Below, in pieces: positions 10,400 through 22,889 of a stretch of 64,000 bases of DNA. The stretch comes from Alviniconcha marisindica (taxonomy: Eukaryota; Mollusca; Gastropoda; Provannidae), in the NCBI GenBank assembly GCA_018857735.1, contig JABMCL010003257.1, positions 12,501-76,500 of the forward strand. Reading direction: 5' to 3'. Every line of letters starts with the position of its first letter. Within the stretch, counting starts at the first letter, position 1. Made by a program: the position numbers and the translations under genes. A model generated the notes under the pieces. It was given only the letters and a program-made list of their open reading frames with translations. It ran no database searches and was not told the origin of the DNA.

Positions 10400-12160
10400 C
10401 TCTCCTTTCAACTGACAACTGCGATGGGAAACACCCTGAATTTCAGCTTATTCAGCCCTCTGACCACACTAAGTTCAACATATCATTCAGCACGTCATCA
10501 GCGGCCAATTAAAAACTTGTAACTTGATTTGGGGGGAAGTCGGTGGGGGTGGGGAGAGGTTGTGTTTTTGAAGCTGTAATTTATATAATTTTATGGAGAG
10601 GTTCCATCTTTTTTGCGACACCTCCGAGCCTTACATGATACCATTAGAGAAAGTTTCCTGTTAATCATCACACCCCAAACCTTGCTGGTCACTTTTCATA
10701 ACGAGCCGATTCATGATGGGCAAGCAAGTTGCGTTATAATTTAGATGTTGCTTTGTTGTTGTTTTCCTTCGGGCTTTGCTTGCAAAGAATCAAAACAGAG
10801 ATCCATATAAGAAGATATACATGTATATATATATAAGTGCTGAATAAGTATATTTATCTGTGTGCGTGTCCTTATGTTTTTGTAAGCGCTCTGGGCTCTT
10901 ACAAGATGGGGCACCATAAATAATCTATTATTAGCATTATTGTTATCAGTCCGTGAGAGTTGTGAACTTTTATCAGGGCACGCAGGTCTGCAGCCGTTGA
11001 ACTTTTTGCACCTGACAAGGTTTTCAGCCTTTGCCAAAGGATGCCAGTAAATTTTGTAAATGTGTTTTTGTCTGTGAAACTTCCAAAAATCTGAAACAAG
11101 AACAACTGCTAGCGTTCTAAAACAAGATCCAAACGCATAAAACACTGGACATAACTCAAACACCCCCCCCAAAAAAAACATACGTGGATTAGCTCTCCAT
11201 CTCATTTTTTTAATCGTTTGTTTTTATTTCACCGTTTAATTGTTGTTTAAGTGTCCTTTTGTAGCTTGGTAAAGGGGATTACCCTGAAAATTTGCATGTT
11301 GTGTTTTGTCCTGATAAATAGCGTTCTTTTGAACCTTTTACGTGTTTGGATCTTGGTTAAACTTCCCAGTTTGGGTTACAGGGTTTTAATCAGTCGCTGC
11401 TGATATTCAGCATCGTTCCAACAGCTGTCCTTCCCGTGTATTTGGTGTAGTGAGAGGAGAGAGATTTCCTTTCAGCGTGTTCACACATACTGACGCCTCT
11501 ACTTTCATCATTGTGACTCCCATGCTTTCACCATCATGATAACTAATTTCAGCATTCTAATGACTTCTCTTGTGAACTTGGCGAAAGTTTTGCATTACAC
11601 TTGGGTATTCTGCTTTTAACATGGCATGTCAGTGGGAGAAAGGATGATGAGAGAATGGAAATGTTGTTACCGTTTATTTGCTTATCTTGTGAAGCGAAGG
11701 AAACTTACGGATATATAGCACATTTGGGAATCATTCATCTTTGGACATGTGATTTTGTTGTCTTCACTTTTGTTTCGTTTTTGTCTCTCTCTTTTTTCGG
11801 TTGTGACTTTGTAATCTTGCTCTGTAATTGTGGTGCATTCTGGTGGTTTTTTTTTTTTATGATTGCTCTTTTGACTTTGTGTTTAGTCTTCTTGTCCCTG
11901 TTTTGAAGAGGAAGGGTGAAGTGCAGGTTTACTTTCATCTCGTCATTGGGGTTTGCAAGGAATGACAAATGACTGTGTGAAGAGTGATTGCACCTGGTTA
12001 AAAAGTACATCTGACATTTTAAGTTGAAAGGATGAGAAAGGGCTGTCTGTTTGAGAGGCAACGCCGGGGAAATTTCTGAGAGACGGAGTGGAACACATAA
12101 AGCGTCCAAGCGCTCTGGCCTTTCCGAGTGCGTAGACGCCATCTTGAATTGAACCGCGCT
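10400..12160. other. Unique sequence, no gene recognised
   Basis: Open frames up to ~155 residues on both strands show no family resemblance and no clear splice context. Nothing supportable. Confidence 0.4.
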
Positions 12161-12164
12161 TGGT

Positions 12165-12345
12165 AGTGCGTGGGCCGAATGGTAAACTGGCCTCAGGATC
12201 AAGAGGTCTGGGGTTTGAATCCTGCTTTGGGCAGTTAGCCGCCTCCCCAGTGCCTCTTGGAGTCAGAGTGGTGGGTTTAGTGTTTAGCGCGGTCTCTGTA
12301 CTCCCAGCCACTGTAAATATTCCACCTGTGTTGGAAAGTATTTAC
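12165..12345 (+). mobile_element. SINE-like element, second family
   Basis: tRNA-like head with GGCCGAATGGTAAACTGG (A-box region) and GGGTTTGAATCC (B box). A ~110-bp body follows, similar to that at 6330-6535. Confidence 0.6.
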
Positions 12346-13640
12346 TCAGGGTAGTGCGACTTTGTTTCTGCTGTCTTGCCTCGAGAGAGAAAAAATCTGG
12401 AAACAAAGCTGACTGTTAGCGTTCTGAAGAAATATCAAAACACACAATACTACTACTAATAATAATGTACATTTATCATGCACTCATCAACGTCCTGAGT
12501 GCTCACATCATACATATTAACCTAAACACAATATTCTATGCGTACGTAGAGGACAGTCCTACCAAAACGATTTACATAAGGCATTATATGGAAACGCACA
12601 CACACACACACACACAATGACTGTAGCAGAAACTGGGTATTGATATTAGTTGGGGCGGAAATACCGTGAGAAGAGGAAGGTTCAGAAGAATGCCGATTTT
12701 AAGAGGACAAGACAAGAAGTGCAGATTTTCCGGGTAGATGACTTTTTCAAGTAACTGACAGTTGATCTACAAACGAGCGATGAAGGAAAGGAAATGACTT
12801 TCAGCTGGCTCATCTGCAGAAGAATGCAGTGAAAATTTGCATGCTTTTTTTCTTCTTTTTTTCTTTTCTTTTCTTCCCCTCATACATTTTGTGTTGTCCC
12901 CATTAAAATGAGCATTCTTTTGGGCCTTTTGTTCTCGCCTCGTAAAAGTTGGCTGAAATTTCCCAGGAGAAAATTACACAAATTGGGACAAATAATTGGC
13001 CAAACAGCAGAAGACATTGCTTACTGCAATCATATCATGTAATTGTGCCCAGTACCCAGGTATACATGTGGGTTTTTTGGGGGGCCGGGTGGGGGGGGGG
13101 GGACTTGTCATCCACTGTAGTGAAGGGAATGAGTGTGAGATGTTCAAGTGTATGAAGTGGTGGGGGACAGGGTGGGGGGTACGCATTGTTAGATGTGCGT
13201 ATGAGATGCTCAAGTGTATAGGTACGAGATGTTCAAGTGTGCGAGGTGTTGCATGTAAATGTATGAGCTGTTTTGGGTGTTCAGTTTTTGTATCATGATG
13301 TGTGAGGTGTTCACATGTGTAATTTTTTTGATTTTTTGTAAGGGTGGGTGGTGGGGGGTACAAGTTATTCAGGTGTGTGTATGAGATGTTTAAGTGTGTA
13401 TAAGGTGTTCAAGTAAAATGCATAAGGTGTTGAGGTATTCAGTTTTTATTATGGTGTGTGAGGTGTTCATGTGTGCGAGGTGTTCATGCGTGCGAGGTGT
13501 TCATGCATGCGAGGTGTTCGTGCATGCGAGGTGTTCATGTGTGTGTACAAGTTATTCAGCTGAATGATACGTTCAAGTTCATGAGGCAGTCAGGTGTATA
13601 GCATGCTCAGGTGAGTAATCTGATATGCTCTGAGGTGAAA
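12346..13640. other. Mostly unique sequence with a diverged array
   Basis: No gene seen. From about 13130 there are diverged repeats of GTGCGAGGTGTTCATG type leading into the 21-bp array. Confidence 0.45.
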
Positions 13641-13649
13641 TAGTCATGT

Positions 13650-14255
13650 GTGTGTTGTGTTCAGGTTGTTGATGTGTTCACGTGTATGCATAAGCTGTTC
13701 AAGTGTATGCATGGGCTGTTCAAGCGTATGCATGGGCTGTTTATGTGTATACATGAGCTGTTCAAGTGTATGTATGGGCAGTTCGAGTGTCTGCATGAAC
13801 TGTTCAAGCGTATGCATGGGCTGTTCAGGTGTATGCATGAGCTGTTCAAGTGTATACATGAGCTGCTCAAGTGTATGCGTGAGCTGTTCAAGTGTATATG
13901 CATGGGCTGTTCAAGCGTATGCATGAACTGTTAAAGTGTATACATGAGTTGTTTAAGTGTATACATGGGCAGTTCGAGTGTCTGTATGAGCTGTTCAACT
14001 TCAAGTGTATGCATGGGCTGTTTAAGTGTATACATGAGCTGTTCAAGTGTATGCATGGGATGTTTAAGTGTATACATGAGCTGTTCAAGCGTATGCATGG
14101 GATGTTTAAGTGTATACATGAGCTGTTCAAGTGTATGCATGGGCGGTTCAAGTGTCCGCATGAACTGTTCAAGCATATGCATGAGCTGTTCAAGTGTATG
14201 CGTGAGCTGTTCAAGTATATGCATAGGCTGTTCAAGTGTATGGCGTGATCAAACC
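13650..14255. repeat. 21-bp minisatellite
   Basis: About 28 units of the form AGCTGTTCAAGTGTATGCAT. The 7-codon period keeps all frames open; ORFs here are not genes. Confidence 0.92.
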
Positions 14256-15335
14256 CCAAAGGAAGGCCAGGGATGTCTGATGTCAACCTCCTGTCTGGGA
14301 TCTCAGGGCTGTCATTTGATTCCCCTTTCCTATCTCCGCTCTTGTGTTTTTTTCTGCCTGGTCCTCTTGCTCTTTCTGTCCTGTCGTGCTTCTGTTAACT
14401 GTCCATTCTCCTGACTTTTTTTACCCAGAAAATTCTCCAACATTATTCATTTAGAGATAGTTTTTTTTGTGTGGATCTTTTGTTGAGCAGCTAGGAGATG
14501 CTTGGTTGGTGGGTGGTATGTGCAGCTTGCTGCCATGTGGCAATGGTATTTGCCATTATGAAGTTCTGTTAAAAAAAACAAAATGTTTGTCCATTCCTTA
14601 TCTGGTATCAGTAAATTTTATGGAGTGGTCACAATAAATTAGATGGAATGGTGACCCAATAGATGGAATGGTGGACGGTATCAGAACGACCTAAGCCTTA
14701 ATATGCTTTTTTAACAAGGGCGATATTGAAGGGACTATCGTATCTCTTTCAAAACGTGTTTGGTGTTTGTGCACGTTCTGTTTTACATTTGTGTGAGGAT
14801 TGATTTTTGTGGATTTGACTGCCAAAGAGAAAGGATTTACATATGATACAAGGCGTTTCGAGATGTGCATCTGCTTATAACGAGAGTTTGATTGTCCTGA
14901 GGTAACCCTGTGCAGTTTACAGGATGTTAATATCCAATTTAGTGACTGTAACTGGTGTATTCAAACGCATGTTTCAGTAATTCAAGTATATAATTATATG
15001 ATGTGCTAATGCATGAGATACCGAGTGCATCAAGTTTGTCGATGTGTTCAAGTGTGTGCAGTTCAGGTACATGGGGTTTTAGGTGTGTTCAGGTGTGGGT
15101 GTTCATGTGTCCAGTGTGATGTGTTCGCGCATGCATGTCTGTTGTCCAACTGTGCAGTAATTTTGTTCTAGTGTATGAGGTGCTGGTATCAGGTACTGAG
15201 TAAACCAATTGTTCAGGTGTAAAACTTAAAGACCTCATGCAAAGGCACCAGGGTCACTGCTGACAGGAATGAAAAAGAAACAAACAAAACAACTCACTGG
15301 AGTTTTTCAGTTGATTCATGGTCTAGTTAGTTTAA
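14256..15335. other. No gene recognised
   Basis: Unique-looking sequence with one short dispersed repeat (14891-14940). Nothing else supportable. Confidence 0.4.
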
Positions 15336-15535
15336 AACACATACACACACACACACACACACAACCCACACGTACACACACAACCCACACACAACACATG
15401 CACACACCTCACACATACACACAACCCACACACAACCCACACATACACACACAACCCACACATACACACACACAACACACATATACACATACACACAACC
15501 CCCCCCCCCCCCCCTCCCTCCACACACACACCATG
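15336..15535. repeat. (CA)n with C17 run
   Basis: ACACACAACCCACACA-type repeats ending in a long C homopolymer near 15499-15514. Confidence 0.9.
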
Positions 15536-15689
15536 TTTGAAAGTTGTCAGTGTCAATATTTTCAGTTGGTTGTGGAGATGAGATCTTGTACCAGCTTTTA
15601 GAAGTCATCCATCTACTCTTCTTCTTTTCCTTCTTCCTTTTTAAAGTCTTTTCACATAAGTTATATTGGACTGATCCACCATATATCAT

Positions 15690-16095
15690 AATACCGCATA
15701 AGTGATCCCTCATATATCATAGTGTCACATAAGTGCTATTAGAGTGATTCGTCATATAGCATAAGTGCTATTAGAGTGATTCGTCATATAGCATAAGTGC
15801 TATTAGAGTGATTCGTCATATAGTATCACATAAGTGATATTAGACTTATACATCATAGTATCACATAAGTAATAATATTATACTGATCCATCATGTTATC
15901 ACGTAAGCGATATTCGACTGATCCATCATATATCAATATTGCACAAGTGATACACTGATCCATCATGTATCATAGTATCACATAAGTGATATTAGACTGA
16001 TCCATCATATATCATAGTATTGCACAAGTGCTATTAGACTGATCCAGACTGAGTAAGTGCTATTTTGACCGATTCATCATCACGTCATCCATCTA
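15690..16095. repeat. ~48-bp minisatellite, diverged
   Basis: About eight units around CATAAGTGATATTAGACTGA and CATCATATATCATAG. Confidence 0.7.
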
Positions 16096-16129
16096 CTCAT
16101 AGTTGACCTCAGTCTGTTTCTACAGTCCA

Positions 16130-16265
16130 GTGAAAGCATACCTCTGGTGGCATTTATGTACTCTGTATTTACACGCATGCCAGGTGAGATTTACTGTATG
16201 CGATTCGGGTCTTTTGTTGATGTGTTTGTGTGACATCCTTTGAGCACTAATTAACTCCCTGGTGC
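16130..16265. repeat. Dispersed repeat with rearranged partner at 18795-18960
   Basis: The segment from CATGCCAGGTGAG to GCACTAATTAACT recurs at 18868-18940 in the same orientation. The part before it recurs at 18798-18850 inverted. The TAATTAACT end leaves open a TTAA-targeting DNA transposon. Not classified. Confidence 0.45.
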
Positions 16266-17589
16266 GTCGATTTTCCACCAAAAATGAGGTTATTTCTTTT
16301 GCAAGCCACTGCAAGAGATTGCGCAGTGAAACCACAGCAGGGCTAAAAAAAATACAAAAAAACAGTGGAACTGCTGGGTTTCTCTTTATTCTCTCATACA
16401 CACAGAAAAGTACCAGGCAAGTCAAACATCTGTATGCATCTGGTTTATTTTTCCATGACTGCTTGCCACAGTCCAGTACAACCCCTCCGAGATAAAGACA
16501 AGACAGACATCCAATTAAAAGAATAATGCACACAAGGAAACTGCAGTTAGAATACTTGAATGCCTTAAGCAGAACGCACCTAAAGTATCTTGAGTAGAAT
16601 CGTGTCATGAAGGTCTGGAGGGAACTCCATTGAAAGTGTTCCATCAGTAACACTCGTCTTAATTTAAAATCTGGGTTCACTTCAAACTGGGCTGAAGGCA
16701 AAAGCTGCTGTTTAGCAAGTTCCTAACTTCCTATATCACTCTCTACAACACACATGTGCATGCATACATACAGAGCAACTTGCATGGATGTCTGCAAACA
16801 CACACATGTATGCTCACATATACACACATGCATGTAAATACACTCACACAGAAGCATACAGGCAATCACACACACACACACAGAAGCATACATGCATTCA
16901 CACAGTGTATTACACGTGTGTCCAAAGCAGACTCGCCAAAACTATGCAACATTTTTGCTCAGTTTGCTGGGTAGTTGGTAGAAGGAAAAAAAAGGACCTT
17001 GTCAGGAGGTAGATGATCTGGGTTTAAGGAAGAAAAAAAATGCTTGAAGCCGTTTCAAATGATGAAGTCTTCGAGGTAATGCTTGAGGACATTTTAAGCG
17101 ATGTACTCTTCTATTTCTAGGTAATGCTTCAAGTGATGTCAATTATTAGTTGGACTTTAATGTCCTGTCAACCACACAGGGTCACCTCAGGACAGTCAAA
17201 CTCAGGTCAAAAACAAATGCACATTTGAAATCACTTCTTATATATATATACTTTTTGTGAAGTCGATCCACAAAACCAATCACTTCACAAACATAAAATA
17301 AAACATATTACAGGGTTCGTACAAAAAATCCATTCAAAATTCACCAACTTTTCACAAACCTTTGCAATATGGGGCAAAAAAAGCAACATGAAGTTACGCA
17401 ACTCTGCCACACATCTGGTAAAGGGGCACAACCCTTACTGTAGCCAAAGGCTGATGCACTCTTATCAGTCAAAACTGATAGGAAGTGCATACTCCGTGAT
17501 TTTGCAGGCAATTTTTAAAAATATTTTTTTCACTACTGTTTGGTCTTGGGAAGTGCAGTTTCTGACTGATAAGCTGATAGTTTCTCCCT

Positions 17590-17712
17590 AGCACTCTGAA
17601 GACCACAAAATTCACAAACTTTCACAGACCCCCACTCAGTTTTCACAGACCCCACTCAGTTTTCACAGACCCCCACTCAGTTTTCACAGACCCCACTCAG
17701 TTTTCAGACTTT
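17590..17712. repeat. ~22-bp minisatellite
   Basis: Five units of TTTTCACAGACCCCCACTCA. Confidence 0.85.
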
Positions 17713-17751
17713 CAAGGCCTTGAAAAGCTTATCCCATTTTTCCTAAACTTT

Positions 17752-17915
17752 CATAGTTCAGGAGCTGTGTGAGAGTCGAGGTGGCCGTCCTGGGCTGTCC
17801 GTCCTAACGAGCCTTCTGGTTTCCCTGGACGTAAAGCTATATTGAACCATGCTTCGGCACTGGTCTCAGCTTGTCCCTAATATGTCAACTGACATCTGAG
17901 GACATTAAGCATCAC
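17752..17915 (+). repeat. Dispersed ~165-bp repeat, copy 1
   Basis: From TTCAGGAGCTGTGTGAGAG to GACATTAAGC, with AACGAGCCTTCTGGTTTCC in the middle. Four near-full copies and one partial lie in this window. Here it is followed by a (CTC)n-like tract, as for a retroposed tail. Confidence 0.75.
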
Positions 17916-18159
17916 TTCATCCTCCTCCTCCTAAACTTTCAAAGACTGTGAACCCTGGCACAGTTATTGTGTACAAAAATAATTAAATCCCCCCCCTACC
18001 CCCCCCTCAAAAAAACACACACACTGAACAACCACATGAAAAACTTGTTCATCAAGGAACCCGGAATGCCCATGCGATGGCTGTTGGTGCCCCCAAAAAG
18101 GGAAGAATGCACTCTGCACAAGAAGCAGCTGAGGAATGAGAAATGCACAGAAGTCAGAC

Positions 18160-18612
18160 AGACCTTTGTATATCTTCTTCTTTTTTTTAACCCAAGACTG
18201 AGCTAAATGTCACGCAATGTGAAACTGAGGACCTTTGCGTATCTTCTTTTTTTAACCCATGGCTGAGCTAAATGTCGCGCGATGTGAAACTGAGGACCTT
18301 TGCGTATTTATTTATTTTAACCCAAGGCTGAGCTAAATGTCGCGCGATGTGAGACTGAGGACCTTTGCGTATTTATTTTTTTAAACCCAAGGCTGAGCTA
18401 AATGTCGCGCGATGTGAGACTGAGGACCTTTGGTATCTTCTTTTTTTTAACCCATGGCTGAGCCAGATGTCGCGCGATGTGAGACTGAGGACCTTTGCGT
18501 ATCTTTTTTTAACCCAAGGCTGAGCTAAACGTCACGCAGTGTGAGACTGATGACCTTTGCGCATCTTTTTTTTTTAACCCAAGGCTGAGCCAGATGTCGC
18601 GCGATGCGAGAC
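18160..18612. repeat. ~61-bp minisatellite
   Basis: About seven units with AACCCAAGGCTGAGCTAAAT and GTCGCGCGATGTGAGACTG, separated by T-rich runs of variable length. Confidence 0.88.
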
Positions 18613-19135
18613 TGACCAGTACTGTGCCTCGCACTACCAATGATATTGACGTTAGGGAGCACCATCAAATTTCATCAACTTCTGTCACTGTGTTCATCTG
18701 CAGGCGTTGTGGATGCTATTATGCAGAAAACCTGTGTTTGATGGAAAATCATCAGCACTCAAAATACATAATCACAACAACAAAGACTACCATAACTCTC
18801 ACCAGGCGTGCGTGTAAATGCAAGGTACATAAACTCCACCAGAGGTACATCCTCAAAATACACATGCCGGGTGAGAGTTACCGTCGGTGACTCAGGTCTT
18901 TGTTGTTGTACTGGCGTTATGCATCGAGAGCGCTAATTAACTGCCTTGTGCTGACTCTGCACAAGCACTCCGGGGGGGGGGCCTCGTTCTGTTTTAAACT
19001 TATGAGAAAATCATTCAACCTTCTTCCGCTGATATAACCGCACAGGTTGACTGGGCGTAAAACACCAACTTACTTACTCTTCTACTGGGTGTAGCCACAG
19101 TGACACTCGTTATTCTGCTGCTGTTCTGCATTACC

Positions 19136-19417
19136 TCAGTGTTTCAAAACCACCGGCCGTTGATCTTCTTCACTGGCCAAAACGGAAAAGATTCTTTCTG
19201 ATCTCATCAGATGAACTAAATATACGTGGCTGAACATTAACCACATCACAGTACACAGTAACACGTAAATTACTGCATATTTTACAACTCGAGGAACAGA
19301 GGTGGACATGAGAACGTCAAAGTGAGCTGTGATCTCGGCCCAAGCTAAAAAGGTGACCGGCACCGACGAGTCGGCCTGCTCATGTGTTGATGTGGAGACA
19401 AAAGTCTGTGTTGACAA
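19136..19417 (-). CDS. Unassigned 93-codon open frame with one membrane segment
   Basis: About 48 polar residues, then a hydrophobic helix (roughly residues 49-71, VVKYAVIYVLLCTVMWLMF), then a basic tail. It stands between repeat blocks downstream of CRAT. No recognisable family, no splice evidence. May be chance or an exon of an unseen gene. Confidence 0.2.
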   Translation of the reverse strand: MSTQTFVSTSTHEQADSSVPVTFLAWAEITAHFDVLMSTSVPRVVKYAVIYVLLCTVMWLMFSHVYLVHLMRSERIFSVLASEEDQRPVVLKH

Positions 19418-19494
19418 GAAATTCCCTCATCCTGTCTTGACCAGAAGTTGACTCCTCATCACTGGTCTACAATACAACCTGCTGGCCACAAACC

Positions 19495-20445
19495 CCTCAT
19501 CCGTCTGACAGCAGTCTGGTTACAGTCATGCCACTGTCTGACTCCAGTCTGGTTACAGTCATGCCGCTGTCTGACTCCAGTCTGGTTAGTCATGCCGCTG
19601 TCTGACTCCAGTCTGGTTACAGTCATGTCGCTGTCTGACTCCAGTCTGGTTACAGTCATGCCACTGTCTGACTCCAGTCTGGTTACAGTCATGCCGCTGT
19701 CTGACTCCAGTCTGGTTACATCCATGCCGCTGTCTGACTCCAGTCTGGTTAGTCATGCCGCTGTCTGACTCCAGTCTGGTTAGTCATGCCACTGTCTGAC
19801 TCCAGTCTGGTTACAGCCATGCCACTGTCTGCATGGTTACAGTCATGCCACTGTCTGGTTACAGTCATGCTACTGTCTGACTCCAGTCTGGTTACAGCCA
19901 TGCCGCTGTCTGACTCGTCTGGTTAGAGCCATGCCACTGTCTGCATGGTTACAGTCATGCCACTGTCTGGTTACAGTCATGCTACTGTCTGACTCCAGTC
20001 TGGTTACAGTCATGTCACTGTCTGCATGGTTACAGTCATGCCACTGTCAACTTCGTTTCATTACAATCATGCCATTGTCTAACTCCATTCATGACAAAAT
20101 GGTGCCACTGTCCAACTCCATTCTTCATGATACAATGGTGCCACTGTCTAAATCCTGTCAGGAAACAAATCATACCATTGTCCAACTCCATTCTTCATGA
20201 TACAATGGTGCCATTGTCTAACTCCTGTCAGGACAACTGTCTTAACTCCTCTCAGGACAAAATCATGCCATTGTCTAACTCCTGTCAGGACAACTGTCTT
20301 AACTCCTATCAGGACAAAATGATGCCACTGTCTAACTCCTGCCACGACAAAATCGGTGCTATTCTCTAACTCCAGTCAGGACAACTAAATCCCACTGGGA
20401 CAGTATCATGCCACTGCCTGACTCCCATCAGAACAAAATCACTCC
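19495..20445. repeat. ~33-bp minisatellite in two subtypes
   Basis: 19495-20060 has CTGACTCCAGTCTGGTTACA units. 20060-20440 has CTAACTCCTGTCAGGACAA units sharing CATGCCACTGTCT. Confidence 0.88.
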
Positions 20446-20507
20446 TGTGAAATTTTTGTACTGGACTCAAGTAATGCCCAACACAAGTTAGGGATGAAGA
20501 TTCAGAT

Positions 20508-20518
20508 TCTTTATTCAC
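20508..20518 (-). promoter_or_regulatory. Possible CRAT polyadenylation signal
   Basis: TTTATT on + gives AATAAA on -. If used, the CRAT 3' UTR would run about 2.1 kb through the 29-bp array and the 174-bp satellite. Nearer signals were not obvious, but this is weak. Confidence 0.2.
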
Positions 20519-20624
20519 GAAGTTTTACAACAAGGAAAGTGTCTCAAAAGCGGTAAGCATACAAACATAAGCAAACAACAACACTGACGTACATCGACTA
20601 GCATAGTTAAAGGTATACACCCAT

Positions 20625-20845
20625 TTGCACCAACAAAACAACGCCCAAACCCACATACACATACCTGCGCGCACACGCACATACACACCTGCACGAGCGC
20701 GCGCGCACGCATGCACAAACACACGCACACACATGGGGCCACGTCCGTCACAGCAGGCATGTATGGGTATGTATGCACCCATACCCATCACACACCCACA
20801 CCACATCCGCACACAACATCATCAGCACACACACAATTTTCAACA
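20625..20845. repeat. (CA)-rich tract
   Basis: Interrupted CACACA/GCGCGC sequence, no gene. Confidence 0.7.
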
Positions 20846-20904
20846 CACACCAAGAATATGGATTGAATCCATGCCAGGTCTGTCCAGACTCCAGGCAGGA
20901 CTGA

Positions 20905-22110
20905 AATCAGTAATCACACCACACTTTGTCATTATTCCACCCAGTCTAAAGACAGTACACATCTGTAAAGCCATATCCCTGATGTAAATCTTGCATGCTT
21001 CTTAAACACATGACGAAGAAGAAGAAAATAGCTCACATTATCCAACACTGTAACAACAAGGTCAGACAATCTACTGAAATCAATAATCACACCACACTTT
21101 GTCATTATTCCACCCAGTCTAAATACAGTACACATCTGTAAAGCCATATCCCTGATGTAAATCTTGCATGCTTCTTAAACACATGACGAAGAAGAAGAAA
21201 ATAGCTCACATTATCCAACACTGTAACAACAAGGTCAGACAATCTACTGAAATCAATAATCACACCACTCTTTGTCATTTTTCCACTCGTAATCTAAATA
21301 TAGTACACATCTGTAAAGCCATATCCCTGATGTAAATCTTGCATGCTTCTTAAACACACGACTAGAAGAAGAAAATAGCTCACATTATCCAACACTGTAA
21401 CAACAAGGTCAGACAATCTACTGAAATCAGTAATCACACCACACTTTGTCATTATTCCACCGTAATCTAAATACAGTACACATCTGTAAAGCCATATCCC
21501 TGATGTAAATCTTGCAGCTTCTTAAACACACGACGAAGAAGAACAAAATAGCACACATTATCCAACACTGTAACAACAAGGTCAGACAATCTACTGAAAT
21601 CAATAATCACACCACTCTTTGTCATTTTTCCACTCGTAATCTAAATATAGTACACATCTGTAAAGCCATATCCCTGATGTAAATCTTGCATGCTTCTTAA
21701 ACACACGACTAGAAGAAGAAAATAGCACACATTATCCAACACTGTAACAACAAGGTCAGACAATCTACTGAAATCAATAATCACACCACTCTTTGTCATT
21801 ATTCCACCCAATCTAAATACAGTACACATCTGTAAAGCCATATCCCTGATGTAAATCTTGCATGCTTCTTAAACACATGACAAAGAATAAGAAAATAGCT
21901 CACATTATCCAACACTGTAACAACAAGGTCAGACAATCTACTGAAATCAATAATCACACCACACTTTGTCATTATTCCACCCAATCTAAATACAGTACAC
22001 ATCTGTAAAGCCATATCCCTGATGTAAATCTTGCAAGCTTCTTAAACACACGATGAAGAAGAAAAAAATAGCACACATTATCCAACACTGTAACAACAAG
22101 GTCAGACAAT
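20905..22110. repeat. ~174-bp satellite, about seven copies
   Basis: Spacing of GTCAGACAATCTACTGAAAT is 173-175 bp. Units hold ATCTGTAAAGCCATATCCCT and CACATTATCCAACACTG. The last unit merges into the CRAT-proximal array. Confidence 0.92.
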
Positions 22111-22119
22111 CTGAATTGC

Positions 22120-22665
22120 CACAAAAAACAAGAGCAGACAATCTGACATGCCACAACAAGGGCAGACAATCTCAACCAGAGCAGATCGGTAAGCAACGTT
22201 GCAAAAAAGGCACACTGTCTGACAGCAACATACAAAGGGCACACAATCTGACGGCATCATATGAAGCGCGCACAATGTGATGACATCATATGAAGAGTGC
22301 ACAATGTGATGACATGACGAGCGCACAATGTGATGACATCATATGAAGAGCGCACAATGTGATGACATGATGAGCGCACAATGCGATGACATCATATGAA
22401 GAGCACACAATGTGATGGCATCATATGAAGATCATGAAGAGCACACAATCTGACAGTATCATATGAAGAGCACACAATCTGATGGCATCATATGAAGAGT
22501 TCACAAAGGTGATGGCATCATATGAAGAGTTCACAAAGGTGATGGCATCATATGAAGAGCACACAATGTGATGACATCATATGGCGGCACACAATCTGAC
22601 AGCATCATACTAAGGGCACACATATCTGGCAACATCCTATGAAGGGCACACAATCACTTGACGAG
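22120..22665. repeat. ~29-bp minisatellite next to CRAT stop codon
   Basis: Units of GAGCACACAATGTGATGACA with TCATATGAA. Many carry TGACATCA. It lies immediately 3' of the CRAT stop, so probably within the 3' UTR. Confidence 0.85.
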
Positions 22666-22670
22666 GAGTG

Positions 22671-22889
22671 TCATAACTTGGACTCTTGAGGCGTGGAGGC
22701 CAGCAGATCGTGCATGTCCATCAAACTCTGCCTCAGGACGTTGGCAAACTTGTCGGAGTCGGTGTCGCAGCACACGTTGAAGGCGGTGATGCCGAAGTTG
22801 AGTCGTGAGTTCTGAGGGTTGTAGCAGCAGCCGTAGCCGTCAGGAACGCTGGGTCCGTAGATCATCACCGCCTCATGCTTGGCTCCCAC
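22671..22889 (-). CDS. CRAT: CRAT last coding exon, peroxisomal SKL terminus
   Basis: Acceptor GGCTGCAG; 72 codons plus TGA. It begins [20 protein letters not shown] and ends [17 protein letters not shown] is the conserved C-terminal motif, and SKL is a canonical PTS1 peroxisomal import signal. Confidence 0.96.
   Translation of the reverse strand: MGAKHEAVMIYGPSVPDGYGCCYNPQNSRLNFGITAFNVCCDTDSDKFANVLRQSLMDMHDLLASTPQESKL

Noticed and set aside
16120..16701. 193-codon open frame on -
   Set aside because: No family resemblance; its end overlaps a dispersed repeat shared with 18795-18960, so it is probably chance or transposon sequence.
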